Notes: generated by a model not told the origin, from the sequence alone. A stretch of 64,000 nt of DNA from Pseudomonadota bacterium (GCA_020161855.1 JAIUNJ010000002.1:248001-312000), one strand, 5' to 3'. Counted from the first letter of the stretch, positions 38,494 through 48,482 are shown. A program made the numbers and translations.

Positions 38494-38511
38494 CTGTCAC
38501 GGAACTGTCAC
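38494..38511 (+). promoter_or_regulatory. PHO-box-like repeat upstream of the partner-switching module
   Basis: CTGTCACGGAACTGTCAC: two identical 7-base repeats separated by four bases, the layout of PhoB sites. It is 9 bases past the oxidoreductase stop and 126 bases before the STAS gene, in the right orientation to control it. No good -10 was seen at the expected distance. Confidence 0.5.
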
Positions 38512-38636
38512 AGGGCTCGGACAAAGGGCTGAATTGGACTGACAATGCGGCGCCTGCCGCGCCGGGCCTCTTGCACGAGCGGCAAGGCTGGCGTGAACAT
38601 GGCCGCTGGACATCCTGACAAGCCTGTGGGGACCAC

Positions 38637-38975
38637 ATGAAACTGGACGTTAAAGACCTGAACGGCGGCGCCAAGGAAGCGATCCTTGATGGCAGGCTCG
38701 ATGTGCAGGGCAGCCTCGCCATCGATGGCGAGTTCGCCAAGCTCGCGGCCGATAGCAAGAACCTGTTGGTTGACCTGTCTTCCGTTTCCTTCCTTGCCTC
38801 GCTCGGCATCCGCATGCTGGTTTCGGCAGCCAAGGCGCTATCGGAGAACAATGGCAGCCTCGTCCTGCTGAACCCGCAGGAAAACGTCGCCAAGGTGCTG
38901 TCCTCGACAGGCATCGACACGATCATCCCGGTCAAGAGCGACCGCAAGGAAGCCCTCGCCGTTTTCGGCGGCTGA
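38637..38975 (+). CDS. STAS-domain anti-sigma factor antagonist (RsbV/SpoIIAA type)
   Basis: 112 residues, a single STAS domain. The conserved strand-turn LLVDLSSVSFLASLGIRMLVSAA aligns with SpoIIAA around its phosphorylated Ser58; the equivalent Ser55 is kept although the preceding Asp is Ala. In partner switching the unphosphorylated form binds the anti-sigma kinase and frees its client. First of four rightward genes; the kinase-like gene follows after 27 bases, and a PHO-box-like repeat lies upstream. Confidence 0.85.
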   Translation: MKLDVKDLNGGAKEAILDGRLDVQGSLAIDGEFAKLAADSKNLLVDLSSVSFLASLGIRMLVSAAKALSENNGSLVLLNPQENVAKVLSSTGIDTIIPVKSDRKEALAVFGG

Positions 38976-39002
38976 GAAATCTTCAGCCTCGGGGAGAGAC
39001 GG

Positions 39003-39461
39003 ATGGAAACACGCCGTTTCGAAGCGTCATGGCCATCACTCACCGTGGCCGAGCGCTGGGTTGCTGATGCCTGCCGCAACCTCGCCCTGCCAGGGGATGC
39101 GGCCTATGCCCTGCAGGCCAGCTGCGAGGAGCTCTCGACCAATGTCGTCCGTCATGGCGACCGGCAAAAGGACCAGCCGCCCGGCGACGATGATCTGTGG
39201 TTCGAACTGGCGATCAACCGCACGCATGCCATTGTCACCCTCACCATCAGCGACAACACTGCAGCCTTCGACACCGCTGCCGCAATAGCAGCCGCTGGCC
39301 GTACGGCCGGCCCGGATTTCCAGATCGGCGGCCTTGGCCTGACACTGATCAAAAGCCTCGCTGCCGCAGTCAGCTATCGCCGTCACGACGGGCAAAACGA
39401 GACACGGCTTGATTTCCGGCTGTCGGAGGAAGGCCCAACCGTCGAAGAAAAGCCTGCATGA
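39003..39461 (+). CDS. RsbW/SpoIIAB-like anti-sigma ATPase (HATPase)
   Basis: 152 residues, GHKL ATPase fold. The N box is EELSTNVVRHG, followed by a G1-like SDNTAAFD and the G2 box GGLGLTLI. Proteins of this type phosphorylate the partner STAS protein on Ser and sequester a sigma factor or other client. Its TGA overlaps the ATG of the phosphatase gene by four bases, so kinase and phosphatase are translated together. The client is not in the window. Confidence 0.83.
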   Translation: METRRFEASWPSLTVAERWVADACRNLALPGDAAYALQASCEELSTNVVRHGDRQKDQPPGDDDLWFELAINRTHAIVTLTISDNTAAFDTAAAIAAAGRTAGPDFQIGGLGLTLIKSLAAAVSYRRHDGQNETRLDFRLSEEGPTVEEKPA

Positions 39462-40738
39462 GCCAAACGGCCGCCCCCGCGCAGTCTTCGGAGCTTGATC
39501 GTCTTTTCCGCATGGCCGGAGAACCGCACGACCTGCAGGAGGGTGATGTGCTCATCCGCCAGGGCGCGCCAGACAGCAGCGTCTATGCGCTGCAGGATGG
39601 CACACTCGCCGTCTTCGCCAGCACACCCTTTGGCGAGGTGCAGCTTGCCACACTTCATCCACCGGCCATCGTCGGTGAGATTGCGGCACTCGCCGGCATC
39701 AGCCGCACCGCCAGCGTCAAGGCCCTGAGCAAGGCCCGTGTCCTCCGGCTTGATGGGGAGCGCCTGCTTGAGGAAGGCCGCAAGAATCCGGAACATTTTG
39801 TGCGCGTCATCCGCAAGCTGGGTTCCGAGATCGAAACGGTCAACCAGGCGATCGGCCTCTACACCAATGCGCTTACCGCTCTTGAGCAACAGTCCCTGAG
39901 CGCCGATGTTCTGGCACAGCTGGCAAGCCCGCCGCCGCAGATGGCGGGCTTTGCCTCCGTCTTCGCCCGCTTCGCCAGCGAAATCACAGCAAAGCGGAAG
40001 CAGCAGGAGGAGCTGGCAAGCGCCGCCTTGATCCAGCAATCCTTTTTGCCGCGCGCCAGCGATCTCAAGACGCTGCCAGGAAGCGTCTCACTTTATGCGC
40101 GCATGCGCGCTGCCAAGCAGGTGGGCGGAGATTTTTACGACTATCGTGATCTCGGCAACGGCCGCCTGCTGCTCGTCATCGGCGATGTTTGCGGCAAGGG
40201 CATGCCGGCAAGCCTTTTCATGGCCGTTGTCATCACCACCTTGCGCAGCCTGGCCATGGGCCACGACGACATCGGCGCATTCACTGCGGCTGCCAACAGT
40301 TTGATCTGCGCGAACAACAGCAGTTCACTGTTTGCCACCGCTGTCATCGGTGTTCTCGACACCACGTCGCGCCGCTTCACCTATTGCAACTGGGGCCATT
40401 GCCCGGCGTTTCATCTCCGTGACACCGGTGATGTCGCCGAACTTGGCAACACTGGACTGCCACTGGGTCTCTTTCCGAGCAAGGCGGCAAGCGTTGCCAG
40501 CGTGACACTCGCGGCGGGCGACGCATTGCTCTTCTACAGTGACGGCATCACGGAAGCTGTCAATCCGCAACTCGAGGAGTTCGGCGAAGACCGGCTCAGG
40601 CGTTTCGTTGAAAGTGCTTATTCTCGTTCTGCGAAAAGCCTTGTTGAAGTTGTCATTGAGCAAGCCGACAGCTTCGCGGCTGGTGCCGAGCAGGCCGATG
40701 ACATCACCTGCATGGCGCTCCGCGTTGCAGCCCCCTAG
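39458..40738 (+). CDS. CNB-domain SpoIIE/RsbU-type PP2C phosphatase
   Basis: 426 residues. An N-terminal cyclic-nucleotide-binding domain (about 15-110) with VGEIAALAG (Gly73-Glu74) and the Arg of the PRAAT-like loop (SRTAS, Arg83) is linked by a helical stretch (110-195) to a SpoIIE phosphatase domain: QVGGDFYD (Asp225), GDVCGKGMPASLFMA (Asp243), DGITEA and QADDITC metal sites. It should dephosphorylate the STAS protein, gated by cAMP/cGMP or a similar ligand. Third gene of the module. Confidence 0.87.
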   Translation: MSQTAAPAQSSELDRLFRMAGEPHDLQEGDVLIRQGAPDSSVYALQDGTLAVFASTPFGEVQLATLHPPAIVGEIAALAGISRTASVKALSKARVLRLDGERLLEEGRKNPEHFVRVIRKLGSEIETVNQAIGLYTNALTALEQQSLSADVLAQLASPPPQMAGFASVFARFASEITAKRKQQEELASAALIQQSFLPRASDLKTLPGSVSLYARMRAAKQVGGDFYDYRDLGNGRLLLVIGDVCGKGMPASLFMAVVITTLRSLAMGHDDIGAFTAAANSLICANNSSSLFATAVIGVLDTTSRRFTYCNWGHCPAFHLRDTGDVAELGNTGLPLGLFPSKAASVASVTLAAGDALLFYSDGITEAVNPQLEEFGEDRLRRFVESAYSRSAKSLVEVVIEQADSFAAGAEQADDITCMALRVAAP

Positions 40739-40753
40739 CCCACACTCAAAGTC

Positions 40754-41458
40754 ATGATCGACCTCACAGAACTCCGCACGCCCGACATTTTCACGGCCCT
40801 GTTCCACCTGTCGAACCTCGTCGCATTCCTCTCTTTCCTGCTGCGCGATCAGATGAAGCTGCGCATCACCATGGGGGTGAGCCTGCTGATGCAGGCAGCC
40901 TATTACTATTCGATCCCGGGTGGCCCGCTGATCGATCCGTTGTTCTGGAAGATCGTTTCCTTCCTCGCCAACCTATTCATCATTGTCATTTTCGTTCACG
41001 ACAATCTCGACATCGGCATACCGGAGTATCTGCGTGGCCTCTTCACCCGGCTGAGGGTGCTGAGCCCGGGCCAGTTCCGCAAGCTGGTGTCGAAAGTCGC
41101 ACGCATCGAAGGCCAAGGGCAAACCATCCTCGCCGAGGGCCAGTATCCCGACAAGCTCTACTTCCTTCTGCGCGGCGAAGCGCAGGTCGGGAAGGGCAGC
41201 GCCGTAACACCCATACCGTCCGGAACATTCCTGGGTGAAATCGCCTTTCTGAGCGGCGTGCCAGCGACAGCCACCGTCACACTGTCACCGGGAGCGCTGG
41301 CTGTGGCCTGGAATAGTGCTGCCCTGCAGCAGATGATGGACAAGAATGCCGCCATCGACATCGCCATGCGCGGCTTCTTCAATCATGATCTCGCAGGCAA
41401 AGTGGCGCGCAGCATGCCCATTGCAGCAAAACAGCCTGCAGCAGCGCCGGGCGCGTGA
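40754..41458 (+). CDS. Popeye-like membrane protein with degenerate CNB domain
   Basis: 234 residues. Three N-terminal membrane helices (about 12-30, 37-55, 63-82) are followed by a cyclic-nucleotide-binding fold (about 115-200). The loop FLGEIAFLSGVPATATV keeps the Gly-Glu pair (161-162), but the phosphate-binding Arg is Ala (PATAT instead of PRAAT), so cyclic nucleotide binding may be weak or altered. The 3-TM plus CNB plan recalls Popeye-domain proteins. It follows the phosphatase by 15 bases and is a likely membrane sensor or anchor for the module. Confidence 0.7.
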   Translation: MIDLTELRTPDIFTALFHLSNLVAFLSFLLRDQMKLRITMGVSLLMQAAYYYSIPGGPLIDPLFWKIVSFLANLFIIVIFVHDNLDIGIPEYLRGLFTRLRVLSPGQFRKLVSKVARIEGQGQTILAEGQYPDKLYFLLRGEAQVGKGSAVTPIPSGTFLGEIAFLSGVPATATVTLSPGALAVAWNSAALQQMMDKNAAIDIAMRGFFNHDLAGKVARSMPIAAKQPAAAPGA

Positions 41459-41462
41459 TGTT

Positions 41463-42140
41463 TTAGTTGGGAAGCTGGATGCGGCCGTAGACTTTCACAT
41501 CCAGTTCGCCTTCCTTCTGGATGTAGGCCGCCAGCGCATCTGAAAGGCCCTGCGCCTGTGCCGCGGCAATGACAGGCTTTGCAGTGGCGAGAGCTGAGTA
41601 GCCAAGTCCGCCGCCAGCAAGTTCGTCGGTCGTGGCGAGCCGATAGTTGCGCGTGAAATCCAGGGCCTCGCCATTCACCGTCAGCTTCACAATCCGCTGC
41701 CCTGCAGGCTTGTTCGGATCAATCTGAAGCCGGATGCCGGCAAGCTGCGGGAAGCGCCCGTCGACCGGGTCCCTGGTTGAGAAAGCCTGTTCGAGAAGCG
41801 TGAGAAGTTCGACGCCGGTGACTTCGACGACGGCAATCTTGCCCTGCGGCAGGATCTGCTTTGTGTCCTCCGCAGACAATTCCGCCCCTGCAGCAAACGT
41901 CCGCTCACCCTGAATGGCCGCACAGTTGATGATAGCCGCATCGGCCGGGGCCATCTCCTTCATGGCGTTGGCCACAACATTGCCCAGCGCGGTCTCGTGA
42001 GCGCAGAGGCTTGCGCGGCGGCCATCCAGCTCATGCCGGGTCTTGCCCAACACTGTCTGGGCCATGGCCGGGGTTCCAGCGACATAGCTCAACACCATCA
42101 CAGCTGCTGCCGCATGGCCCAAGGCCCGCGTCCACCTCAT
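41463..42140 (-). CDS. Orphan 5'-nucleotidase C-terminal domain protein
   Basis: 225 residues. A signal peptide (about 1-27, ending PAMA-QT) precedes a domain like the substrate-binding C-terminal half of UshA/NadN (..ETALGNVVANAMKEMAPADAAIINCAAIQGERTFAAGAELSAEDTKQILPQGKIAVVEVTGVEL.., ..TTDELAGGGLGY). The metallophosphatase half with catalytic residues is absent, and no second gene nearby supplies it. It may bind nucleotides without hydrolysing them. ATG 42140 follows GGAGGCTACCC; the longer frame upstream is rejected. It converges with the Popeye-like gene, four bases apart. Confidence 0.75.
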   Translation of the reverse strand: MRWTRALGHAAAAVMVLSYVAGTPAMAQTVLGKTRHELDGRRASLCAHETALGNVVANAMKEMAPADAAIINCAAIQGERTFAAGAELSAEDTKQILPQGKIAVVEVTGVELLTLLEQAFSTRDPVDGRFPQLAGIRLQIDPNKPAGQRIVKLTVNGEALDFTRNYRLATTDELAGGGLGYSALATAKPVIAAAQAQGLSDALAAYIQKEGELDVKVYGRIQLPN

Positions 42141-42313
42141 GGGTAGCCTCCAGACAGACTTTACCAAGCAGGCGCGAGTACGAGACAAACCCTGTGACAA
42201 CCCGCTTGGCCTCCGGGTGTCAGCTCACACAACTGGGAAACGAAATCCGCGACCCACGCCGATGGTCAGCGCTTACCAGCTAGGCCCCAGAGAATAAAGG
42301 GCCGAAAGGACGC

Positions 42314-43201
42314 CTATTGCGGGTTGCCGCGCAGGGCATCGTTCCCGCACAGGCAGTCGGCCAGCACCGGCAACTCGGCAAAGGCGTGCTGGCTGCGCGG
42401 CCAGCTCAGCCAATAGCCTGTCTCCATTGAAAGCGCCTCAGTTGTCAGCCGCTGCAAGCGCCCCTCTTCCAGCGCCTGCCGGCACAAAGGAAGTGAGCCA
42501 AGGATCACACCGGCGCCTGCTTCGGCAGCGCGCAAGCCCTGCACAAAGGTGTCGAAGCGCAGAACGGGCGCGGGGCCCGGTGGCTGCCCCATGGCCTGGC
42601 TCCAGTCCCGCCAGCCCATGCGCGGTCCCGACACCGCGATCTGGGGCAATGTCTGCCAGTCCTTGGCTGCACCGGTCAGCCCGGGTGAAGCGACCGGCGC
42701 CAATTCCTCGGGAAACAGGCGGCGCGCCTCACGGTCGGGCCAGATGCCATTGCCGAAGCGTACATCAAGATCAGCGCCTGATGTCTCGTAGTCGGGCAAA
42801 TTCTGCACGGTCTCGAAGGCAAGCTGCATGTGCGGCAACCGGGCAGCAACAGCAGCAAGACGGGGCGTGAACCACAGCTCGATCACGGAGGCAGACGCAG
42901 CGATCGTAACTTTACGGCGCGGGGCTTCGAAAAGATTGGCGGCACTGGTGGCGAGCAGGCCAAGGGCGTGTTGCACATGAGGCAGCCAGGCCTCGCCCTG
43001 GGTTGAAAGCGTCACCCCCCGGGCCTGCCGGCTGAACAGCTGGGCACCCACGCGCAATTCCAGGTTTCGGATCCGTTGGCTTACGGCGGCCTGCGTCAGG
43101 CCAAGCTCCTCGGCAGCCGCCGTGAAGCTGCCCAGCCTGCCTGCGGCCTCGAAAACCCGCACCCACTCCAGAGGCGGCATGAGCTGACTGGAACTACTCA
43201 T
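42314..43201 (-). CDS. LysR-family transcriptional regulator (GcvA-like)
   Basis: 295 residues. An N-terminal winged helix-turn-helix (PPLEWVRVFEAAGRLGSFTAAAEELGLTQAAVSQRIRNLELRVGAQLF) and a C-terminal effector-binding domain of the GcvA type. It is divergent from the dioxygenase/HD gene pair with a 100-base gap, the usual layout of a LysR regulator and its target, so it probably senses the phosphonate substrate or its product. A TTTG-N4-CAAA dyad at 43208-43219 lies close to its start. Confidence 0.87.
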   Translation of the reverse strand: MSSSSQLMPPLEWVRVFEAAGRLGSFTAAAEELGLTQAAVSQRIRNLELRVGAQLFSRQARGVTLSTQGEAWLPHVQHALGLLATSAANLFEAPRRKVTIAASASVIELWFTPRLAAVAARLPHMQLAFETVQNLPDYETSGADLDVRFGNGIWPDREARRLFPEELAPVASPGLTGAAKDWQTLPQIAVSGPRMGWRDWSQAMGQPPGPAPVLRFDTFVQGLRAAEAGAGVILGSLPLCRQALEEGRLQRLTTEALSMETGYWLSWPRSQHAFAELPVLADCLCGNDALRGNPQ

Positions 43202-43283
43202 AACAAATTTGATGCCAAACTACTAAAATACATTGTTTGAATTTATGGCCGGTTCCACGCCATCTGTCGATCCCACCCGATGA

Positions 43284-44452
<1,169 letters not shown>

Positions 44453-44453
<1 letters not shown>

Positions 44454-45052
44454 TGAGCAAGCCCGACCCCAAAAGCCTGACGCGCGAAACGATCGTTGCC
44501 TTCCTTGCCGACATCTTCGAGCGGCGTGGTGGCGAGGAATACCTTGGCGAACCAGTGACCATGGCAGAGCACATGCTGCAAGGCGCTTATCTTGCCGAGC
44601 AGCAGGGCGAACCTGAAATCATTATCGTCTCAGCCCTGCTCCACGACATCGGCCACTTCACCAGCGAGTTCGGCACCTTCTCGATGGAGGACACGCACGA
44701 CAAGCATCACGAGGAGGCCGGCGCCGAAGTTCTGGAACGCTTCTTCCCCAGCCTGGTTGTCGATTGCGTACGTGAACACGTGGCCGCCAAGCGCTATATC
44801 TGCGCCACCGATCCGCGCTATTTTTCCGAGCTGTCGCCAGCCTCGATCCACTCACTCAAACTGCAGGGTGGACCGATGAATGCAGACGAGATCAAGACCT
44901 TCGAGAGGAATCCGAACGTGAAAGAAATCGTCCGGGTGCGTCGCCTCGACGATGCCGGCAAGATCGCCGGCCTGAAGACACCGGGCTTCGGTTACTACGC
45001 AGCGATGGTGCAGCGGGTCGTCGATTCACACTTCGCCGCTACAGCGGCGTAG
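44453..45052 (+). CDS. tmpB: HD-domain mixed-valence diiron oxygenase, TmpB/PhnZ-like
   Basis: 199 residues, small HD fold. Candidate iron ligands are His40, His64-Asp65 (ALLHDIGHF), His85/86 (KHHEEAG), His109 (REHVAAK) and Asp166/167, closely parallel to the ligand set of PhnZ; Tyr30 and Glu33 sit where PhnZ uses Tyr24 and Glu27 for substrate. It would cleave the C-P bond of the 1-hydroxyphosphonate made by the preceding dioxygenase, releasing phosphate and glycine betaine. Its ATG overlaps the preceding stop (TGATG). It converges with the cfa-like gene, 3 bases apart. Confidence 0.75.
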
Positions 45053-45055
45053 TCG

Positions 45056-46303
45056 TCAGTTCTTCACCATCCGCAGCAACGGCGTCTTCTGCTCGATCTT
45101 CCGCAACCTTTCCTCTTCATGGAAAATGTAGTCGCGGGTGAGCGGCAGGATATGCTGGTTCTTGCCGAACTGGATCTGGAAGTTGTTCATGCCGCCGAAG
45201 CGGAAGGCGCATTCCGATCCCGCCAGATAGAACTCCCACATGCGGCAGAAACGCTCGTCATAGAGCTCCTTCGCCCGTTCGCGATTGTCGGCGAAGCGCT
45301 TGGCCCAGTGCCGCAGCGTTTGCGCATAGTGGAGCCGCAGGATCTCGACGTCGGTGACATAGAGCCCCTCGCGCTCCATGTGCGGAATGACTTCTGAAAG
45401 CGCCGGGATATAGCCGCCGGGGAAGATATACTTCTTGATCCAGGCGCTGGTTGCACCCGGACCGTCCGAACGGTTGATAGAGTGAAGGACCGCAACGGCA
45501 TCATCCCTCAGAAGGCTCGCACACTTATGGAAGAACTCCTTGAAGTGGCCGATGCCCACATGTTCGAACATGCCGACCGAGACAATACGATCGAAGCTCT
45601 CATCCAGATGGCGGTAATCCTTGAGCAGGAAGCGCACGCGATCAGAGATGCCACGCTGCCGCGCCCGCTCGTTGGAAAGCTTGTGCTGCTCCTCCGAAAG
45701 CGTGACGCCGGTCACCTCCGCACCGCAGACCTCCGCCAGATAGAGGCCGAGGCCGCCCCAGCCAGAGCCGATATCAAGCACCTTCATTCCTGGCTTGATG
45801 TTAAGCTTGGCGGCGAGGTGGCGCTTCTTGGCAAGCTGCGCTTCCTCGAGCGAACTGGACGCATCCTCGAAGTAGGCGCAGGAATATTGCCGGTCTACGT
45901 CCAGGAAGAGATCGTAGAGTTTCCCGGACAGGTCATAGTGGTGGGCGACATTGTCCTTGGCCTTGCCGACGGGATTGTGCTGGTGGATGCGGCGCAGGCC
46001 AATACGGGCATTGTGCACGGCGCTGTGCAGCCAGTGGGACTTGCCCGTCCCGACATTCTGCATCGCCAGTTCAAGGAAGTCGTAGATGATGCCCGACAGC
46101 ATCTGCAGGCTGCCATCCATGTAGCATTCACCGAGGAACCGGTCTGGATCGACGGCGATCCGCCGTGCCGCCGACTTGGAGTTTATCTTGATATGGGCCT
46201 GCGGTTCAGAGCCATCGCCGAACCGGTACTGCCGGCCTTCCCAATCGGTCAGGCGCAAGTCACCTTTCCGGATCAGCCCCTTGAGAACAGTCGTCAGAAG
46301 CAT
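45056..46303 (-). CDS. Cyclopropane-fatty-acyl-phospholipid synthase family methyltransferase
   Basis: 415 residues. N-terminal lipid-binding region followed by a SAM methyltransferase with the motif VLDIGSGWGGLGLYLAE and the CFA-specific stretches HHYDLSGKLYDLFLD and AYFEDASSSLEEAQLAKKR. It transfers a methylene group to cis double bonds of membrane phospholipids. The frame opens with GTG at 46318, but ATG 46303 follows GGGGAGGCTGCGC and is preferred. It could instead modify other lipids, as several alphaproteobacterial paralogs exist. Confidence 0.88.
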   Translation of the reverse strand: MLLTTVLKGLIRKGDLRLTDWEGRQYRFGDGSEPQAHIKINSKSAARRIAVDPDRFLGECYMDGSLQMLSGIIYDFLELAMQNVGTGKSHWLHSAVHNARIGLRRIHQHNPVGKAKDNVAHHYDLSGKLYDLFLDVDRQYSCAYFEDASSSLEEAQLAKKRHLAAKLNIKPGMKVLDIGSGWGGLGLYLAEVCGAEVTGVTLSEEQHKLSNERARQRGISDRVRFLLKDYRHLDESFDRIVSVGMFEHVGIGHFKEFFHKCASLLRDDAVAVLHSINRSDGPGATSAWIKKYIFPGGYIPALSEVIPHMEREGLYVTDVEILRLHYAQTLRHWAKRFADNRERAKELYDERFCRMWEFYLAGSECAFRFGGMNNFQIQFGKNQHILPLTRDYIFHEEERLRKIEQKTPLLRMVKN

Positions 46304-46430
46304 GCGCAGCCTCCCCACTCACTCACGCCATGGGAAAGTCCGGCACACCCACGCACTTCAGCTGCCGGCATCCCAAGTTACAAGATTGTAAGCACAGGCC
46401 ATTGGGCCGCGGCAAGATGTCCGGTCTGCT

Positions 46431-46790
46431 TCAGGCGCAGGACGCCGCCATCTTCCATTTGCCTGCTGCATAGGCGGGCTTGTTCTCCAGCCGGGCGGTC
46501 TTGCCGTCCGGGCAGGCGAAATAGCGCATGGAAGAGGTCGCCAGCTGCACGGCATCCTTTTCCTGCTTGGAACTCATGCCAGCCACGGCGAGATCGTAGG
46601 ATCCCGACCCTTTCGGCGCCAGTTCGAACTGGTAGGTCTTGCCGTTGAAGAAGACCGGCTCGGAACGGGCCGCCACGGGCGCCGGTGTCGTCTTCTCCGC
46701 CGAAATCCGGACCGATTTCGCCTGTTCGTTGCAGGCTGCCAGTGGCAGGGCGGCAAGGCAAAGCAGGAAGGTGGAAGCGCGCATCATCAT
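46431..46790 (-). CDS. Small lipoprotein
   Basis: 119 residues. A signal with lipobox (..CLAALPLAAC) is preceded by three tandem ATGs (46790, 46787, 46784), any of which could be the start. The mature part (about 100 residues) is mostly beta-like with two cysteines (FACPDG, AASCA) that could pair at its C-terminal end. No family recognised. Divergent from the aminotransferase gene, with 65 bases between. Confidence 0.65.
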   Translation of the reverse strand: MMMRASTFLLCLAALPLAACNEQAKSVRISAEKTTPAPVAARSEPVFFNGKTYQFELAPKGSGSYDLAVAGMSSKQEKDAVQLATSSMRYFACPDGKTARLENKPAYAAGKWKMAASCA

Positions 46791-46855
46791 GATGCGCGGG
46801 CATAGCCGCCGTGCCTCGACGGGGCAAGCGGAAGCTGGCATAGGCAGGCGCCATC

Positions 46856-48064
46856 ATGACCTTCGATCCCGCCAGCCTGCTTTCGCCCCGCGCTTCCACC
46901 GCAGATGAAGGGGCGATTATCCGCATGTCGCAACGAACCCGCGAGTTGAAGGCCAAGGGACGCGATGTCGTGGCGCTCACCATAGGCGAGCCTGATTTCG
47001 ACACGCCTCTCAACATCCGCGATGCAGCAAAGACGGCGCTCGACAAGGGCCTCACGCACTACTCACCGGTGGCTGGCATGCCGGAACTGCGCGAGGCTAT
47101 TGCCGCAAAGCTGAAGGACGAGAATGGGCTGGCCTATCCCGCATCGTCAATCGTGGTTGCCAACGGCGCCAAGCAGGCCATCAACAATGCCATTCTTTCG
47201 GTGATCGGCCCCGGAGACGAAGTGATCATCCTGGCGCCCTACTGGCTCTCCTATGAGGCCAGCGTGCGCTTTGCCGGTGGCACACCCGTGATCCTCACGG
47301 CAGGCGTGCATGAAGGCTACAAGGTCCCGGCCTCGCGCATTGCGGCAGCGGTGACGGAGCGCAGCAAGCTTCTCATCATCAATTCCCCCAGCAATCCCAC
47401 AGGGGCCCTGTGGACCCGCGCCGAGCTCGAAGATGTCGCCGCGGTCGTGCGCAATCACCCGCGACTGATGGTGCTCTCGGATGAGATTTACGAATACATC
47501 ATCTTCGAGGGCGAGATGACGTCCTTCGGGGCTCTCCCCGACATGTTGGAACGCACAATCACGCTCAATGGCTTTTCCAAAGGCTTTGCCATGACGGGCT
47601 GGCGGCTTGGCTTCTCGGCCGCCGCCGAACCCATCGCAAAGGCCATGGCCCGCATGCAGTCGGTCATCTCGGCAGGCGCCAACCAGTTCGTGCAGTATGC
47701 TGCCGTCGCTGCCTTGAAGGGGCCGCGCGACGAAGTGGTCGCCATGCGGGAGGCTTACCGCCACCGCCGTGATCTGGTTCTCGCCGGCCTGCGCCGCATC
47801 AAGGGCCTGACCATCGCCGACATCCCCGGCACCTTCTATGCCTTCCCCGATGTCTCAGCCTTCATCGGCCGCAAGGCGGGCAACCGCGCCATCCTGAGCA
47901 GCGATGAATTGTGCGACTGGCTGCTGGAAGAGCACGGCGTGGCCACGGTTCCGGGCTCCGCCTTCGGCGCTCCCAACTCGATCCGCCTGTCTTTCGCGAC
48001 AAGTGAAAAGGAGATCGAGAAGGCGCTTACGCGCCTCAGCGAGGGACTTTCCTCGCTTCTCTGA
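46856..48064 (+). CDS. Class I pyridoxal-phosphate aminotransferase (aspartate type)
   Basis: 402 residues, fold type I. Conserved features are TIGEPDFDTP, the Asn of SPSNPTG, Asp and Tyr of LSDEIYEYI, the PLP lysine in NGFSKGFAMTGWRLG, and the C-terminal Arg in NSIRLSFA. It most resembles the I-gamma group of aspartate/prephenate aminotransferases common in alphaproteobacteria, moving amino groups between amino acids and 2-oxo acids. No pathway neighbours. A tRNA-Leu gene lies 20 bases past the stop on the other strand. Confidence 0.87.
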   Translation: MTFDPASLLSPRASTADEGAIIRMSQRTRELKAKGRDVVALTIGEPDFDTPLNIRDAAKTALDKGLTHYSPVAGMPELREAIAAKLKDENGLAYPASSIVVANGAKQAINNAILSVIGPGDEVIILAPYWLSYEASVRFAGGTPVILTAGVHEGYKVPASRIAAAVTERSKLLIINSPSNPTGALWTRAELEDVAAVVRNHPRLMVLSDEIYEYIIFEGEMTSFGALPDMLERTITLNGFSKGFAMTGWRLGFSAAAEPIAKAMARMQSVISAGANQFVQYAAVAALKGPRDEVVAMREAYRHRRDLVLAGLRRIKGLTIADIPGTFYAFPDVSAFIGRKAGNRAILSSDELCDWLLEEHGVATVPGSAFGAPNSIRLSFATSEKEIEKALTRLSEGLSSLL

Positions 48065-48084
48065 TCCCAATCCTTTTCAGGAAA

Positions 48085-48169
48085 TGGTGCGGTCGAAAGG
48101 ACTCGAACCTTCACGGGTCTCCCCGCTACCACCTCAAGGTAGTGCGTCTACCAATTCCGCCACGACCGC
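48085..48169 (-). tRNA. tRNA-Leu (anticodon GAG)
   Basis: The minus strand folds into a full cloverleaf: acceptor GCGGTCG with CGACCGC plus encoded ACCA end, anticodon arm CTACC-TTGAGGT-GGTAG giving GAG, a long class II variable arm (..CGGGGAGACCCG..) and T-arm GGTTCGAGTCC. Length 85 including CCA. It reads CUC and CUU codons. Confidence 0.95.
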
Positions 48170-48482
48170 ACGCCGTTTCGTCAACGCGGCGCGTGCTTAA
48201 CAGGCGTTTCCGTGCTGCGCAACCCCTCCAGCACAGGACATTCAATCCACCTAAAAATGCCGTGAAACAGGCGCTTGCGCCGGGCATCAGCGCGGCCGTG
48301 GCTGCCTGCAAGCGGATGCCGTGAACAGTACGCGCGGAATCACCGTGGTTAACGAAGAGAGTCCAAGTCACCTACATTTTTCATCGTATTTACATAGACT
48401 TATCTGACGTCCCTGAACGGGAATGCAAGCCCCGGCGTGTAGTGTGAGGCCATAACAAAAACACGGGAACACGGGGCTTCAA
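48170..48482. other. Intergenic region between tRNA-Leu and the first BTLCP gene
   Basis: 313 bases. It must contain the promoter of the leftward tRNA and that of the rightward proteinase. No protein or RNA gene was seen; a single TTAAC half-site (near 48347) lacks its partner. Confidence 0.5.

Noticed and set aside
42183-42200. Second PHO-box-like sequence before the orphan nucleotidase-domain gene
   Set aside because: On the minus strand TTGTCAC is followed only by a poor second repeat, and the best match needs a five-base gap instead of four.
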